Shown one piece after another: positions 21,360 to 34,653 of a DNA stretch of 64,000 nucleotides. The DNA is from Maylandia zebra (lineage: Eukaryota > Chordata > Actinopteri > Cichliformes > Cichlidae). A program made the position numbers and the translations under genes. The number at the start of each line of letters is the position of its first letter. Position 1 is the first letter of the stretch. The notes under the pieces were generated by a model. The model was not told the DNA's origin. It saw only the letters and a program-made list of their open reading frames with translations, and did not search any database. Location: assembly GCF_041146795.1 (NCBI RefSeq), contig NC_135168.1, positions 36,386,870 to 36,450,869 of the forward strand, given 5' to 3'.

Positions 21360-22030
21360 ACAGCTTGCAGAACCACTTTTATTGGCAATAACTTGAATGA
21401 ATCATTTTCTGTACGACTATATAAGTCTCTCACATTATTGTGGAGGAATTTTGGCCCACTCTTCTATACATATGCACAGCTCTCTAAAGATGCTTCCACA
21501 GCATTATAGTTGGGTCTGGACTTTGAGTGGGCAACACCTTGATTCTTTTCAAGCCATGCAGCAATAGATTCGATGCTGTGTTTTGGCTCATTGTTCTGCT
21601 GTATATTACAATTTTGACCAAGTTTTAGAAAGTGTACTTTATTGGTCCCCGTGGGGAAAATCCCTCTCTGCATTTAACCCATTCACTCAGTGAAGCAGTG
21701 GGCAGCCATTGGGCGCCCGGGGAGCAGTGTGTAGGGACGGTACCTTGCTCAGGGGTACCTCAGGGTAGCTGTTCAGAGGAATCGAACCCCCGACCTTCCG
21801 ATCATGGGGCCACCACTCTACCTACTGAGCTATCCCTGCCCTCACATAGCTGTCCTCACATTAAACTGTAGAATACTTTGGTATACAGAGGAGTTCATGA
21901 CTGGTGCCCAGGTCCTGTGGATGCAAAACAAGCTCAAATCATCACCTTCCACCACCACCAATAGTTCTGGGAAAAACAAGTCATACTTGTACTGTCATGA
22001 ACTTGAATCTTTTAAGGATTTCCCAAACAG
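21360..22030 (-). mobile_element. Tc1-like transposon relic, split by a SINE
   Basis: On -, the segment 21460-21630 encodes a fragment resembling the Tc1 transposase region around the second catalytic aspartate (QQNNEPKHS...AAWLEKNQG). The + strand carries GTGGAGGAATTTTGGCCCAC and TAGAATACTTTGGTATACAG, typical of a degenerate fish Tc1 family. The transposase-derived sequence resumes after the SINE at 21844. Borders are approximate. Confidence 0.6.
21632..21843 (-). mobile_element. tRNA-derived SINE
   Basis: Read on -, it starts GGGCAGGGATAGCTCAGTAG (tRNA-like head with A box TAGCTCAGTAGG) and has a B box GGGTTCGATTCC, then a tRNA-unrelated body (CCTGAGCAAGGTACCGTCCC, GGGCGCCCAATGGCTGCCC). 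It ends GGACCAATAAAGTACACTTT. It is about 210 bp and inserted within the Tc1 relic. This is a common teleost SINE architecture; I do not name the family. Confidence 0.8.
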
Positions 22031-22339
22031 AAAGTGGTGAATAGTCTACTTTTACCAACATCTGGGCTGCAAATTACCCTCATGATTCTACAGCAGTCAA
22101 CAGTCCGATGCTTTATGTTGCTGAAAGATAAAGCCAGCCTTTATATCCTCAGATTACTCGGGCAAATACATTCTGTCATCGCGAGACTATCTGGCGTCTA
22201 ATCTCATCATGTGACCAGTCTCGTGACCATCCCGGAAGAAGCGATTTTAGCGCTGTCAACACAACGCTTTACAGAGAATAAACGCGAGAATATTCGCGCA
22301 CAAGTTTCGTCGTTGTGTCGCTTCATTTACAGTACAGCA

Positions 22340-23468
22340 ATGGACGGATCTATGAAAGCATCTCTGGACGCTTCCGCCCCACCGCCGCAGTATTTCAGAG
22401 GGTGAGAAAATAGTATAACGAACTAGCTAAGCTAACGGCTAGCTTGTATACCTAGTGACCTGAAAACCCGAGCTCTGCGGTGCCGTTCATTGCCATAGAG
22501 ACATATCTTTTATGTGGCACAATCCGGGAACATAGATGTAATTTTCACCAGGGTACACATCCACATCCGTAGTCAGCGTGTCAGAGCCCCCGTCGCTGTG
22601 TGGTTTGATCCCGGCTGACTCATGAACTTGTGCTCCTTTGCAGAAATGAAAGCTCCCTGGTTTCAGCCCTCAAGACTCTGCTGTTCTTCACCATCCTCAT
22701 GGTCACGGTGCCCATTGGACTCTATTTCGCATCAAAGGCGTACATCTTTGAAGGTGAAGTGTGTCCGGATGATTGTGGACTTACCTCCACTCTGTTCCTG
22801 CTTTCACATTTTCTTGGGGTTTTTACTTTATTTTGTAAACGTAGCACATCATCCAGATTTTAAAATCTATTGATCAGTGGTCATCTGCTGACAGGTTAAT
22901 AGAGCAGTCAGTTTATCTTTAAGCTCTAATAGTAAGAGTCTTTTAGCATAGTATTTGTCATTCCATACCAACATTTCCATTTTAGATGATATAATAAAGC
23001 TAATCCAGATGAGAATGTGCATTTATTCTGGATCTAGGGATTTATCGGAACTCTTTCCCCCATAATTATCACATTTGACGACCTCCTCAGTACCCACAAT
23101 GACAAATATACTGGTTTATATCACCCACAATAATCGAATACAACCAGAGATGCTGTAGGTTTATATGGAAAGACATAACAAGCCACTGCAGCTTTTATTT
23201 TTCTGGGTTTCATTCTGTGCCAGAGAAAGTTGTGTTTAGCACCTCAATATAAACCTGACTTGTGACACTTTAAACTCCGTGATGCAGCTGCTGGTCGTCG
23301 CCATTAACGCTCTGCTTCTGTTTCGTAGGTTCGATGAAGATGTCAAGCTCTGACAGTTATTTCTACGCAGCCATTGTTGCGGTGCTCGCTGTGCATGTGG
23401 TTCTGGCTTTGTTTGTTTATGTGGCCTGGAACGAAGGCGCGCCTAAAGGCAAGGGCAAACATGATTAA
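22340..23468 (+). CDS. vma21: Vacuolar ATPase assembly integral membrane protein VMA21
   Basis: Three exons, 22340-22401, 22644-22753 and 23329-23468, give 103 residues in one frame with GT/AG junctions. VMA21 is the small ER membrane chaperone that assembles the V0 sector of the proton-pumping V-ATPase. The sequence has two hydrophobic helices: TLLFFTILMVTVPIGLYFAS (about residues 32-51) and AAIVAVLAVHVVLALFVYVA (about 71-90). The family block NESS...LKTLLFF...VPIGLYF...YIFEG and YVAWNEG match human VMA21 (101 residues). The reading frame stays open upstream to an ATG at 22211; I chose 22340 because it gives the family's usual length and an N-terminus (MDGSMKASLDA) like the mammalian one. 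The 3' UTR probably ends after AATAAA near 24269. Confidence 0.95.
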
Positions 23469-24290
23469 GGCATATCCTTATCAGCTTAGAAGACCAGAGG
23501 AGACAGACCGACCGACGTGGGGAGGGATCCAAGCCCACCCCCCTCCCCTCACACCCCCTCCCAGGTCATGGGCATTGTAAGACCATCTACAATGAGCTGC
23601 ATTAGAGCTCCGAGGTTAAAGCCTGAAACTACTCTGTGTTCCCCGGCAATGGCGGGGGGGAGTGGAGCTTGCTGAGTGTGCTTGCTCACCAGCCTCAGCG
23701 GGCCCGCCTTCTTGACTTTCTTTTTTTCTCTGAAAATATTACTTTTGTCAACAGAGGACAGCCGTGGTTTTTAAGAGGCTTTGTCATAAGCTGCCATTTG
23801 GCTAAGTGCTCTAAGTCCCTTCTCAGCAAAGAGTTTGTCTTGTAGGAAAGCATCTTGGGTTTTGACTGATGTGTGCAGGTGTGCACGCACACACACTTTG
23901 CCTCATGTTTAATGCATATGAAAGATTTGCTTCCAAAATGCTTCAATTAGCTCGAAGTCATGTTATTTTAATCACATTTCAGTTGTTGTACATTTGAGGA
24001 TGTCTCTCAGCATCATTATAAACCCATAATGTGCTTAAATCTCACGCAAACCATATCATTCGAGTCATCTGTTAACCCTTTTAAATCGTGTTTAAATTTG
24101 GTTTTCTTTCAGTTGATGTGCGTTTGTGTGCCGTAGCGTGGCGACATTATGAAACTTTGGTGTTGCAGTGAGTTCCTAATTCACACTGTATTTAAATTTG
24201 TGTGTTTTGTGTCGATGATGTAGCCAGTGACGTTGGTCGTCATGCAGATGTGAGTGCCGACTTGTTCAAATAAACTGGAAAGTGTACATT
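23469..24290 (+). other. Probable vma21 3' UTR
   Basis: No coding sequence. An AATAAA signal lies near 24269 within TTCAAATAAACTGG. The long 3' UTR assignment is inference from the position of that signal. Confidence 0.45.
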
Positions 24291-25629
24291 TTTGTTGTTT
24301 CTAGTGGTATTTTCTAAAAATACAAAGATGAAAGGAAACGATTTGTGCTTGGTTAAAGAATTAAACTGATTCTCTACAAAATCATCTTTTATTTTTAATA
24401 AAGTGCAGAGTTTTGTTTTCAGGTTTCTAGTGTGCGTCCTGTTTTTTTACATGGTCTAATACCAGAACAACAAACTGACTACTATAAATGTGATATTAAA
24501 AAACACATTTAAAGTATTATCTTTTGCAATCCTCTGATTAAATCTTGGATGAACTGTTTGTTTTTTGTTGTATTTTTATGAATAAGGCCTGCATGTGATG
24601 AGTGAGCCTTATCACACAAGAGGTCATGACTTCCCCTACTATTTGTTGCCATAACTAACCAAAAAATGTGCGCACAGAGATCAAACATCCTCGTAAACAA
24701 ACTTATTTTTAATAGTCCACCCCAGAAGCACATTTACACATTGTCACAACAGTTCCAATCCTAACATTCAGTGTGGAAAACTGTCAAAACTGATTATTTA
24801 ATTCATAAAAATATCTTAATGAAATAAAGAAAACATTTGCAAACCTCATTAACATGACCCAGATTTTTCCCAGGCCTGATAAAGACTGTAGTGAAAACCA
24901 TTAGAATTTGGTTGCCAAAATAAAACAAGCTTTGTCTCACATGTCTGGGAAGATACCTTATTGACCTCTGCAGGGAGTCTGAATTGTCACATGGTGGCAG
25001 TAAATGGTCAGCCAGTTCCCACAGACAGCGCGGTAAAAGAAGCAGGGATAAGACCCGGCAGCTGCCTGGCCGTAACAACGTTTTCTGCCTCGGAAACCAT
25101 GTCAGCAGCTGATTTCTCTTCGTTTTTTCCCTTCACACTATGAGAGCCTCTTCTCACCAGCACCGCTTTATGTGTGTGTAGCTCCCACACTGTACTCCAG
25201 AGTCGGAGCTGTGCAGCCTGCCTGCAGTGAGTTTAACAGGCTGGTGTTGGTGATGAGGTGACAGGCCTGCGAGCAATCAGACTGATTCAGTCAGCAAACA
25301 TCAGATGTCTCCCCCCCTTCCTTTGGCTGATATTTCATACGCTTACCCTTGCAACAACAGAAAGATGGGGCAAGGGCAGGCTTTGCTTTTGGCTCTTTGT
25401 CATTTAGCACACATTAGCAGGTTGAATGCATAGTGTCAGTGACATGAAAAGCAGGCCAGAGAGAGCTGAGCGTCTACCTAAATGAAGGGTTACAAGCGAT
25501 ACACGTCAGCACTCCTTGATGATTTTCTTTTGTATACTCTGTCCTGTAACAGAGTTCAGATAACTCATGTATAGCACAAATGTTCTTGGTGCACTTTACA
25601 TCAGCTCATACTGCATGTAGTAGAACATA
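24291..25629. other. Intergenic, no gene recognised
   Basis: Sequence between vma21 and the Tc1-like element. I see no exon with family resemblance. Confidence 0.4.
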
Positions 25630-26110
25630 CACTCACCAGCCTTCATTAAGCACGCCTGTTCAGCTGCTCATTAACACAAATGTTAGCCAAGCATAGGTTC
25701 AAACCGAGCATCAGGATGGGGAAAGAAAGCGATTTAGCTCATTTGACCCTTGCACAGTTGTGGGCATCAGATGGGCTGATCTGAATATTTTCCACACAAC
25801 CATCTCTAGGGTTTACGGACAACAGTCTGAAAAAGAGAAAATGCCCAGTGAGCGGCAGCTCTGTTGTGGCCGGAGGTCAGAGGAGAATGGCCCCACTGTA
25901 GAGCGCCTTTGTGATGTGGTGGAGCGGGAGATTCACATCATGGACGCAGCTTGTCTGATGCTGTTGTGTCAATATGGACCACAATCTCTGAGGGCTGTTT
26001 CCAGCACCTTGTTGAATCTCTGTCACAAAGAATTAAGGCAGCTCTGAAGGCAAAAAGGGGAGTTCAGCCCAATACCAGGAACATGTACCTAATGAAGTGG
26101 CTGCTGAGTG
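25630..26110 (+). mobile_element. Internally deleted Tc1-like transposon
   Basis: Terminal repeats CACTCACCAGCCTTCATTAA at 25630 and TAATGAAGTGGCTGCTGAGTG ending at 26110 (shown here as ends only) are flanked by TA on both sides (25628-25629, 26111-26112). Internal pieces are the 5' untranslated and early transposase region (CATCAGGATGGGGAAAGAAA, CATCTCTAGGGTTTACGGAC) joined directly to a late region (TGTGATGTGGTGGAGCGGGA, CAATATGGACCACAATCTCT). The central transposase is deleted. This is a well-known, abundant fish Tc1 family, given without a name. Confidence 0.75.
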
Positions 26111-26112
26111 TA

Positions 26113-29100
26113 TCAGATGCCTCCCTCACTTAGATTTCCCTGCCCAGCAGATGGCGTGCCCAACAGATGCAAAGCTCAAACAAGCAGCTGTGTTGGTGTT
26201 TAAGTGAAAGTAAAGAAAGAGGGCAGTAGAGTACCACGCTACAGCTGGTGGAAAATAAAGTCCACCACACTGAAACCTCGGGGAGCAAACAGAGTAAGAC
26301 AGGAGAATAACTCATCTGGACACTTGAGATCATATCCACCATTAAACACAACGAAGGAGGCACTTTATTGTGTTAGTCTGCGTTGTTATTTCCCATGAAA
26401 TTCAGCTCAGGCGCTTTTGAGAAGACAGCAGGATATGTTTCAACACTTTAGAAGGTTTTATTTCACAGTTTCATCTGTGTAGGTGTTTAAAACTTAGAAT
26501 TCAAGACAATTTAATTCTCAGTACATAGAGCTACATGTTAGGTTTACCAGAAACAACTGATATGTCACATAGATTTCTACATCTATCATACTTTCAAATC
26601 ACTGACTAAAGTTTCATCATCAGGCGCTTTTAGATTAGGTGCTAATGACCAGACGCTCATCAAGGAGTGAAAAACCTATCCTGTTTATGCTCTGGTGTCC
26701 TCTCTGATGTGACACGTGTTGTGACATCAGGGTAAGATCCAAAGACCTGCCTAAAGTCCTTCAGAACGAGTTTCTATTATTTATCATTATCATTATTATT
26801 TTAGATACCTTTAAGGTCAGAAAGAAACCACAAAGATCTTCAAATAAAATATTGCATAGTAAGGAAAATAACAACAATTGATTTTTCCACTAAATACACC
26901 CCAAGAAGACTCCATGAAGCCATAAAATTCATGTAGGTAACTCTTGCAAGCTGTAGTGTCATAGTGCATGTAGCTACAATCAGAAATAGATGACCAGAAT
27001 ATGAAGTCTTTCAGGAAAACTCAAACAGAGCCACTTTTACAGCTAACATAGAGGTATAATAACTATTATGCTCTCTAACTGTAACAGTATCCTTGACAAA
27101 GGCCAAAGTTGTCTTTGCAGTAGCGGAACTGCAAACCAGCTGTGAAAAATGGCGGTGAAAATGTGATTCAGGGTGGCTTTGCTAACTCAGGGACAGGACA
27201 TAGAGCATTTACTGATTCACCTGTGTACATTCTGCATCACATTAAAGAGTGCTTGAATATAATGCAAAGCCATTTGTCCATGAGCCAAATCTTAACAGGA
27301 AGTGCACCTTTAAAAAGGATGATAATGCTAAGTGCACAAGGAAATCTATCAATGGATGTCTCTGAAACCTGGAACTGAGTCAAAAACAAGATCCTGCTGT
27401 AGTGTTTGGGGGATTTGAAAATGGCTAAACCTTCAAGTGAAATAAGTCAGTCAGTCAGTTGTCCATCCATCCATCCATCCATCCATCTCTAATTCAGGGA
27501 AAGGAGTTGAGCTGGAGCCTATCCCAGCTGTCATATATAGCAATTCTTTCAATTTACAATCACAGAACACCTCTGTATACTTTTAGTCATTAATTTTTTT
27601 TTGTTATATTAAACAGAGATCATGTGAAGCAAAGAAAGTATTAATAACACACATATAATGACAGACATGAGGCATCAGTAGCATAATATTTTTGGTCCAT
27701 CACCCCAATTAAAATAACAATATTTTTTGTCGTCCTTGGTGGTCATGCTACATTTATCAAAACCTCCCGGGACATTAGAAAAAACGCAGTTTTGTCCAAG
27801 AAATGTGTTTCATGGATGCTTTTATTTTTGTGAAGCAGGAAACAGATAAAAGCGCCACTCTTAGGTTATTTATGCTTTATGTAACAGACGGAACTTTTTA
27901 TGGCTGTAGATAATTTATCAGAATGTGCTGAATATGTCCAAAAATGTGCTACGCTGGACATCTTCTATCACAGTCCAACAATCTGATGGTGAAAGTGAAG
28001 CCCTGCAGAAGGATTTCATTTCAAAGCGCACTCATTTCTCTTCATCTGTCATCTTTTTTCTTCTCTCTCAAATATGGTCACATTTTTATTTCAATATCGC
28101 CTCCATTTTTTATCTTCATTTCCAAAGATGGGTGGAATGTTTTTTAAAGACTGACTTATTGATTGATGAAGCTGACTCTTTAGTCTGTTGCGCTATTATG
28201 TGTTTTCACAAGTAACACACGAGGGATGTAAAGCATATTGTGCTTGGCACCACAACAGACGCAAGAATAGTCTAGTACGTCCAGTTTTTGCTCATTGCAG
28301 ATAGAAACTGAGAAACTGTAGCCCTCTGATTGATATATATATATATATATATGATATAATGGCAGGTTATGTAGAGGAGAATAATATGTCATGACTCCAT
28401 CATGAATCATCATTAATTTGCAAATTCGGAACATATTTTAATGATTTAATTTCCACAAAAGTTATTTGACACAACAAATCACACCTTTCAACTTTTATTT
28501 TATTTTGAAAAGATTTTTAATTTTTTTCTATGGACACCTAAAATGTAAATGTGCCCTTTGGGTTGACTTTTGTTTAAACGTGGTGTAGGCTATAAATGAA
28601 ACAGACGTGACAGTCAAGACAAAAAAGGTTCAGATATTTTTTATAGCGCATGTTTGAGGTATAAAAAAAGATAATTATTCAACACACTTTAGTGGGCTAC
28701 ATACTGAACTTTGAGGATAGAAACACAGTAAAGATCCTATCATGCTCGTATTGATCTCATACCGATATCAGTATTGGTATCAGTACTATCGATATTTAGA
28801 TGAATCTAGAAAACACTACAATGACACCCGGATGGATAAGCTAAGAAAATGGATGGATGAACCCCTTGAGGCATCAAGCATAGAGTCACAAGGGTGCTTC
28901 CTCATGATGTACATGCTATGAGTTTCAAGGTTTCCATGCCAGCGATGTGTGCCTTCTTGGCACAGATGAGTATAAGATATGCATGCGAGGGACACGCAGA
29001 CAGCAAAGACTTTCCACGTGTTTATTCTCGCTTCAACATGTCTGTTTTAAACACGTTAAAATGATGAGTCAAACATCACGTGGCATGTCCTCATTTCAGA

Positions 29101-30136
29101 GACCCCGTGTTCGTTAACAGTGTGATCGTTTTCAAAAGAGAAGCCTTCAGAGCTGCGCTGCATTTCAGCTTCTGTGTGGGCCAATATTACAGCTGGTTTT
29201 CATGTATTATCACCAGGGTTATGACATATGAATAGTTGCAGTGTGATAAAGACTCAAAATCACAAATTGAAGTGCAAATTTAAGACAATTTATTTCAAGC
29301 AGATTTGCAAACAAGGTTGTCATCAAGTGCTTCAAAGCAAACAAACGCCACAAATCCAGACATGAACAAGAATAAACCAATCGACATGCTTTTCATTACC
29401 TACTTTCTGGCTGCCTCAATAAAAAAAAAAAGAAGGAAAGAGACAGTAAAAATGTGGGAACTCCTGAGACCCGTGCAATATCTGTTTTTGAGGCGCACTG
29501 TGGAATTAGTAACAGCAGTTCAAGCCTCCAATAAATTGTCAGGTATTGCACAACTCTTTACTTCAAGTCTAAGCAAGTGAACTATGCTAGATGATGACCT
29601 CAAAACATTTAAAGGGAGTTAAATTTAACTTTTCTCCCTATCTGATTTCCACGAATGAGGTCAGGTCAGTGCTGTGCAAGTTCCAGCCCTGAATTCTAGA
29701 TGTTTCACACATTGAGAAAAATAAAGACGAGCTCACTGTAAACCTGAGCAGACCCTCTCTGAATGGTGGAAAGATTCATACCAGTCAACACAACTTAGAA
29801 AACACAGATACAAATACTAGTCTGTTGCCGCAGCGACAGACTAGTATCTAACATTTAATGCTACAGTCTGAAGTGAGATCCAACTTTGTTTCTCCACATA
29901 TAAAGAAGCAGAATTTCTTTTATTGTGAAAGTTTATCAGAAATGTTGTTGCTGTTTTTTTGTGGTTCCATTTCAGGCTTCTCTCTGTGCCCTGTAAATAC
30001 TACTCCCCTCTAAGCTGGAATGAGTCAAAGCAGTGCCATCTTGAAGAGGGGAGTCAGTTTGGCATGTATGAACACTTCCAAGCAACATATGATCCCCTTG
30101 CACATTTTAAGACCCCTCAGAGAAACATAAACCTCC
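26113..30136. other. Intergenic with LINE-tail fragment and microsatellite
   Basis: Mostly unique AT-rich sequence. A TCCA-run followed by GGAGCCTATCCCAGCTG (about 27463-27530) is a typical fish LINE tail. A (TA)n run lies at 28332-28352. At 28740-28800 there are ACCGATATCAG motifs that resemble the hAT family nested in the palindrome. No gene is recognised. Confidence 0.45.
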
Positions 30137-31222
30137 TCATATCTTCAGATCGTCTATTCTAGTCTTGCTGTTGCTGTGTTTGGCACTGTGGCCAGGCCTG
30201 GCCTGCGTAGGTGACCCAGGGGCAGATCCTGCTCCCTTCTTTCCTTTCAGGTCACATTCCTCTGGCTTGCTGGTGCTGCTCCTCTCCACCGCCAAGTTGT
30301 CCTTGTTCTGTTTGTAGGCTGCCTTGCTGTGGTAGGGGTGGAAGGACGAGTCTGTGGCCGCGGTGTAGCACGGCACTGGTGGGTAAGCTGGCTGGACTTG
30401 GCGGTGCTCGTGGAAGTAGTCATCGTAACTTGGGGCAAATGGCACTGCAGTCTCGCCAGGCTCCTTGGAGATACTCCCATTGGACTGGTTGCGCCTCCTG
30501 AAGGTGATGCCCTGGCTGCACTTGGTGAAACCCAGATGGTAGATCTCTATGAGGTTGAGGAACAGAGACACAGAGGCCACTCCAAGCATAAAGATGATGA
30601 AGATGGTTTTCTCTGTGGGGCGGGATATGTAGCAGTTAACCACATTGGGGCAGGGGGGTCTGTCACATGTGTACATGGGTTTGAGCTCAAAGCCGTACAA
30701 AAAGTACTGGGCCACGATGAAGCCCACCTCAAACAGCGTCTTGAAGATCACATTGAAGACATATGTCCGCAAAAGCTCCCCCTGCAGGCGGACTCGTCCC
30801 TTATTGTCTCTTATCAGAGCCTTCTTGTGCTTCACATCCACAATGACAGTCTGTTTGTCTGATTGATGACTGTGCTCCTTTTCTCTCTCCTTTTCTTTCT
30901 CCTTCTGCTTTTCCTCCATCCGGACTAGATGGAGAATGTGCCCCAGGTATATCAGAGTCGGTGTGGATACAAAGATTATCTGCAGCACCCAGAACCGGAC
31001 GTGAGATATGGGGAAAGTGATGTCATAGCATACGTTCTCGCAACCGGGCTGCTTGGTGTCGCAGGTGAAGCCCGACTGCTCGTCGCCCCACACCTTCTCT
31101 GTCGCAGCACTCAGGATCAGGATGCGGAAGATGAACAGGACAGTGAGCCACACCTTCCCCACGACGGTGGAGTGCTCCTGGGCTTTTTCCAGGAGCTTTC
31201 CCAGCAGGTTCCAATCCCCCAT
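30137..31222 (-). CDS. Gap junction alpha-type connexin (gja3-like)
   Basis: Single coding exon of 361 residues with four membrane segments (about 23-43, 77-97, 155-180 and 210-230). Connexins assemble as hexamers into plasma-membrane hemichannels that dock into gap junctions. Extracellular loop 1 has the three invariant cysteines (C54, C61, C65; [12 protein letters not shown]), and loop 2 has [12 protein letters not shown] with SRPTEKTIF. The start [19 protein letters not shown] and the [10 protein letters not shown] cytoplasmic-loop entry place it in the alpha group, nearest Cx46 (GJA3) in my reading. Its C-terminus ends [10 protein letters not shown], like the DDL(E/A/S)I-type ends of alpha connexins. 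A charged [10 protein letters not shown] stretch fills the loop. A 5' UTR intron is likely: acceptor TGTAG/TCCTAG at 31246, donor GTAAGAG at 31381. The exact fish paralogue name is uncertain. Confidence 0.9.
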   Translation of the reverse strand: MGDWNLLGKLLEKAQEHSTVVGKVWLTVLFIFRILILSAATEKVWGDEQSGFTCDTKQPGCENVCYDITFPISHVRFWVLQIIFVSTPTLIYLGHILHLVRMEEKQKEKEKEREKEHSHQSDKQTVIVDVKHKKALIRDNKGRVRLQGELLRTYVFNVIFKTLFEVGFIVAQYFLYGFELKPMYTCDRPPCPNVVNCYISRPTEKTIFIIFMLGVASVSLFLNLIEIYHLGFTKCSQGITFRRRNQSNGSISKEPGETAVPFAPSYDDYFHEHRQVQPAYPPVPCYTAATDSSFHPYHSKAAYKQNKDNLAVERSSTSKPEECDLKGKKGAGSAPGSPTQARPGHSAKHSNSKTRIDDLKI

Positions 31223-31382
31223 GGCTGTGAGAGGTCAGATCTAGGACTACAGAGGATTTGAAAATAGAAAAAGTTATTTCATCTATAGACTGTTGTACAC
31301 AGCAACAGAGATTAAATGACTACAGTAAAACTAATCCTGAGCGTACGCCTCATCCTTCCTGACGACTAAAAATTCTCTTACC

Positions 31383-34300
31383 AAGTTCAGCAGAGATCAG
31401 AACAACCAAGTCTTTTGGGAGCCAAGCTGCTAACTGAGCGTCCAACTGGGCGGCCGCCACTGAGCAGGTAGTGGTCTTATCCGCGTGGGTGCAAACAGGA
31501 TTATATTTACTTTGGGAGGGTATATATTTGGCAAGTGTGGACAGGAGGAAAGCAGGTTTCAGACATGATTCTGCGGCTCCTGGCCTTCATGACCCACGCC
31601 ATGGCAACACGAGCCACACGAAGTGAAATCAAACACTGGGCAGATGTGGTGGGAGTGTGAATTAGAAACAGTTGAGTAATGTTAGAGCTGTCAGCTCCTG
31701 TGACACATTAGGTTTTAAATAGATTCTGCTTCTGATGAATGGTCTATACAGTAGTAAGAGTGGAAGTAGAAGGTATGCTGCTCTGGAGGATGAATTCAAG
31801 TGTTGAAATGTGGCAGGTGGGCTGACGCTGAGGGAGCCAGCACCAGCTATCGCAGATTGGACAGCAATTTAAATATGGGACCCGCACTCCACGGTGTGAG
31901 ATCCCACATTACAATGAAGAATAATGCCATCATTCGAGGAAAAAGAAGTGAAACAACTTCAACTTCTGTTCTCACATAAGACAGCTGTTAACCTGCACTT
32001 ACAGCATTTGGCCACAGCATGAACCATTAATAAGTTAACTTTAGGTTTAGGACTATAATTTAAACTCCTGAAGAAACAAATATTTCAGTCTATAAAGCAT
32101 AAAGTTAAAAAAAAAAATCACAGAAAACTTACATTTACTGGAGAAAGTCACCGTGTCAGCTCATACATCCTCTGTGGCAAAGCTTCCCACGTCTGGCAGG
32201 GTCCATGAGGCCTCACTGCTTTACCGACTGGCCTCAGTGCAACACTAATCTTAGGACCCCCAACAATGCCCTTGAATGGACAGGAAAAGCAGACTCTTGC
32301 GAGCCACAAACTTAGTTCCACGCCGACAAGCTCAGTGACTCAGTCTTCTGTCTTCAAATACAACTCTCGCAGAAATCAGAATCCAGGCCCAGGGGTCTTT
32401 AGCCGGCCACAGCACACATATGCACACACACTCAACCAAAGAACCAACCAACAAACCTGCTCTCCCTTGACCCTCCCTCCCCCCTCGGTTAAATTTGGCA
32501 CGGTGTGCACTGTCCAGTGTAAACTATTAAACAAACCCCTGCTCGCATGCTACGGCGAGTGACAGGGCAGCTGGCCAATGATCTTGTCTGCTAAGTCTGT
32601 CTGGCCACAAGTGTTCCCGAGATCTAAATATATCACAAGGGTCTCTTTTCCTATCATGGGGGTGGAGATGGGATGGTGGTGGTGCAGGAATGATTTGGAG
32701 ATGAACAACTACTGGCATCCTGAAGTTCCAAATCACAGTGACAGGAAAGGGGTAAATGTATTTATTTATTAAAAAAGCTGAGTTTCAATGAGTTAAAATC
32801 CTAGCTACTAAACACAACAACTCACTTCAGACATATTTCATTATTTCATCAGGTACTCAAAGAAACAACACACTGCATGTTTGCTAAATAATCTCATATT
32901 ATCTGCCAGTTTATTTCTTCATAATCCACAATGTACACTGTTTCAACCCATTGTATAGTTTATCTGGATTGATTACCTGGATGTAAAATGCTACAGGTGC
33001 ATTTAGAAAGGGTTTTTTGTATGTTACACGCACACATGGCAAACGATTTGTATAAACAGCTACTTTACATTTTATTTACATTTACAGGACAAGTGAGATG
33101 TTCACTAATATATCGTCATGGTTAATACTAGGGTCTGTTAAACAGTACGTCAGCTGCAAACATTTATTTAAGCCCACTGGAAGAAAATTTTACAAAGATG
33201 AAAAGTAAGGAAAGGTATTCTAACTCAAGGATATATCTGCAGTAATGAGACTGGACAAGTTCTAAGCTGAGGTACCTCTGCAGACAAGCGGAAAAGACTA
33301 ACACCGACATTTTTAACTTTTTGGGGATTATGAGCTGAAAATTGATGAAGGTTTACCGACAAGTCAAAGTGAACACACACATGTAGAAGCCACAATATTA
33401 AAACCGCTGATGGTTGAACATCCTTACAAAACAGTGTTCTCTGTGGAAACTTCTTTCCATGCGTGAGAGTGCTACCATCTGAACACAACAGATCAAGGTA
33501 GTAACCTGGCCTCCAAACTCTCCAGACACACAACTTCAAAAAGTCAAAGTTTCATGCTTCAGTGCATTTGAGCTCTTTTGATGGCATGATATTAGGCAGC
33601 TGGTTTCAACACTGTGGCTTACAGGCACCGGTGATGACATGGCAATCATGTTTGGACAGTATTACATTGTTTTGTTTTGAATTGAAAATTAATTTTCTAG
33701 CACCAACTGTAGCAACAAGCGGTCTACATTAAGTTCAGAAAAAATCAGTGACCATCAAATAAAATCTAACCACCATACTGTTAACAGCTGTTCAAGTCAT
33801 TTTACCCATTTATATGTGCTTTCCTATACATCCACTAGCTTCTAATGGTTTCATTTTTTGAATTTCTCATCCAGCATTTCAACTCCTTCAATAACCTCTG
33901 ATTTTTAAAGGACCAAAGTGATGTTTCAGAGCATTTCGGTTGACTTTTACCATTACGTGTTTTCGTTTGTTTAGTTTGGAATCGTGGCGTCCACAATTTT
34001 CTTAAATTTCAGTATCGAATGATCTGCTATGGTGTGGACTTATGTACAGATTACAAACCCTTTTCCAAACAGCAATCTTTACAGACTTTTTGCACCAATT
34101 ATAACTGGTATGTTTTAAATTGCTCATATTCAACAACAATTCTGTACACCTGTTTTATTCTTCTAAGAATACTGAGCTGCAACAACAATACGGCTGTTAC
34201 AAAAACAAGGCATCACACTAATAGTCAGCCTAAGCTTGTCAACAACTTGACAAACTGCTATTTATACTAAAAAAATAATATAATGGAAGCCTTCAGAAGC

Positions 34301-34653
34301 ATTGTGGAATCCAGAAAAAAGAAAAACAAAGAAAAAAAACCCTAAAGATCTAATCAAGGTAAGCTTGGTTTTACTGTAACAACAGCCACCTTGGATTTGA
34401 GTTAAAATGTTCTTAAGCACCAGTTTGGTCTTTAAACCTTCACTACAGACTCTAGTTTAGGCGAGAACGGCAGCCAATATTTGTGAGTAAAAATGAACAG
34501 ATAAAAACAAGTATCTAAGATCCACTGACTGAATTATGTATAAATAAATAGCCAAAAAGCTGAAATTGACCTAATACACAGTATATATGTGACTTTAATG
34601 CATGAGATACTACGTGGTCAGGTGAGGTTACTGCTTATTAGTTCAAGAGAGTC
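31383..34653. other. Intergenic between the two connexins
   Basis: Contains the probable untranslated first exon and promoter of the alpha connexin (TATA-like AATATATACCC on - near 31520) and 3' flank or UTR of gjb1. No further coding exon is recognised. Confidence 0.4.

Noticed and set aside
21770-21843. Possible tRNA gene on the - strand
   Set aside because: The A and B boxes belong to a SINE head followed by a tRNA-unrelated body. It does not fold as a complete functional tRNA in my reading.
30211-31261. Several open frames on + opposite the alpha connexin
   Set aside because: They are antisense shadows of a strongly conserved connexin exon.
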